Assembly (NCBI GenBank): GCA_947375085.1
Contig: CANCEQ010000172.1
Span: forward strand, 1-6,496
From: Flavobacteriales bacterium
GTDB taxonomy: Bacteria; Bacteroidota; Bacteroidia; Flavobacteriales; Crocinitomicaceae
Reading direction: 5' to 3'
DNA: 6,496 nt
The notes beneath the pieces are model-generated. The model saw nothing but the letters and a program-made list of their open reading frames with translations. It did not search any database and had not been told where the DNA came from. The translations under genes were made by a program, and so were the position numbers. Below are positions 5,592-6,496 of the stretch, one piece after another (the stretch's first letter is position 1; the number at the start of each line of letters is the position of its first letter).

Positions 5592-6496
5592 ATGAATTTT
5601 ATTGTATCAAGCACTACGCTTCTACGTCACTTACAAAGTATTTCAGGAGTTTTAGCTACTAGTAATACATTACCTATTTTAGACAATTTCTTATTTGAAA
5701 TAAATGATGGGCATTTGTTAGTTTCTGCATCAGATTTAGAAACTACGATGAGAACAAGTCTAGAAGTTGAAGCTAGAGAATCTGGTAAAATCGCTATTCC
5801 AGCAAAATTATTACTTGAAGTTCTTAAAAACTTACCTGATCAACCATGTACTTTCATTGTTGACATGAACAATTTCGGAGTTGAAATAGCTTATGACAAT
5901 GGTAAATCGAAAATGGTAGGTTATAATGGAGATGACTATCCAAAGACTCCTAATTTTGATAAAAACAACACATTAAAAATCGCTGGAGAAATAATTTCAA
6001 AAGCAATTAATAAAACAATATTCGCAACAGGTAATGATGATCTTAGACCTGTAATGAGCGGAGTTTTCTGCCAATTTTCTCCTGAAGATATTACTTTTGT
6101 AGCTACGGATGCTCATAAATTAGTTAGATACAGAAGAACTGATTCACAAGCTACTGGAAGCTCATCTTTTATCTTACCAAAAAAACCTTTAAATCTTTTA
6201 AAGTCAAATCTTAGAGGAGATGAGGAAGTATTGGTTGAATATGATGAATCAAATGTTATATTCACATTTAACGACATCGTTTTAATTTGTAGATTAATTG
6301 ACGGGAAATATCCTAATTATGAAGCTGTTATTCCTAAGGAGAATCCAAATGTATTAACGATTGATAGAGCTCAATTTTTAAGTTCAATTAAGCGAGTATC
6401 TATTTTTGCAAATAAAACAACTCACCAAATTAAATTAAAACTAGCTGGTTCTGAATTAGCTTTATCTGCAGAAGATATTGATTTTTCTAATGAATC
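5592..6496 (+). CDS. dnaN: DNA polymerase III beta sliding clamp, 3' end cut by the window
   Basis: Ring-shaped processivity factor that tethers DNA polymerase III to DNA and is loaded by the DnaX-containing clamp loader encoded divergently next door. The ATG at 5592 gives MNFIVSSTTLLRHLQ, the usual clamp start. About 301 codons are present with no stop before the window ends, so roughly 70 residues of an expected 370 are missing. Visible landmarks are NTLPILDNFLFE (25-36), SASDLETTM, LRPVMSGV (151-158), ATDAHKL (171-177) and LIDGKYPNY (235-243). The ATDAHKL and LIDGKYP positions align without offset to the E. coli segments that form the peptide-binding cleft (Thr172, His175, Leu177 and the Pro242 region). 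Domains I and II are complete and domain III is partial. No frameshift or odd residue is seen. The gene lacks a Shine-Dalgarno sequence. Confidence 0.96.
   Translation, partial: MNFIVSSTTLLRHLQSISGVLATSNTLPILDNFLFEINDGHLLVSASDLETTMRTSLEVEARESGKIAIPAKLLLEVLKNLPDQPCTFIVDMNNFGVEIAYDNGKSKMVGYNGDDYPKTPNFDKNNTLKIAGEIISKAINKTIFATGNDDLRPVMSGVFCQFSPEDITFVATDAHKLVRYRRTDSQATGSSSFILPKKPLNLLKSNLRGDEEVLVEYDESNVIFTFNDIVLICRLIDGKYPNYEAVIPKENPNVLTIDRAQFLSSIKRVSIFANKTTHQIKLKLAGSELALSAEDIDFSNE

Overview
The window looks like a chromosomal segment of a low-GC Bacteroidota (Flavobacteriales-like) bacterium. Four things suggest this: gldF and gldG side by side, DnaX and DnaN with flavobacterial-style N-termini (MSDFIVSARKYRPQTFD and MNFIVSSTTLL), A-rich leaders without clear Shine-Dalgarno sequences, and TAnnTTTG-type -7 promoter boxes. 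I see no mobile element, CRISPR array, tRNA or rRNA; apart from one reading-frame anomaly this is housekeeping DNA.

Layout: positions 10-3587 (+) hold a tight three-gene run: gldF (ABC-2 type permease), gldG (membrane-anchored ABC-associated protein) and a single-pass DUF4340-like protein. Gaps are 2 and 18 nt, so they are probably one transcript and perhaps one envelope complex. The run meets a convergent dnaX gene (3619-5348, -) across a 31-bp gap that carries a possible terminator hairpin. A 243-bp AT-rich region (5349-5591) then separates dnaX from the divergent dnaN (5592 to the window end, +, 3' truncated). Clamp loader (DnaX) and sliding clamp (DnaN) therefore sit back to back over one regulatory region.

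The most interesting feature is dnaX. It is not one open frame. The zero frame encodes 371 residues (AAA+ ATPase plus collar, a complete gamma-like protein) and stops two codons after an uninterrupted run of ten A on the coding strand (4240-4249). A -1 shift at that run joins it to a further 207 codons encoding a Pro/Thr/Ser-rich linker and a conserved-looking C-terminal domain, giving a tau-like protein of 576 residues. The third frame also stops within a few codons. This is the arrangement expected of a dnaX that makes gamma and tau by slippage at a homopolymer, as documented in Thermus (transcriptional) and E. coli (ribosomal), but with tau, not gamma, as the shifted product. A homopolymer sequencing error is the main competing explanation.
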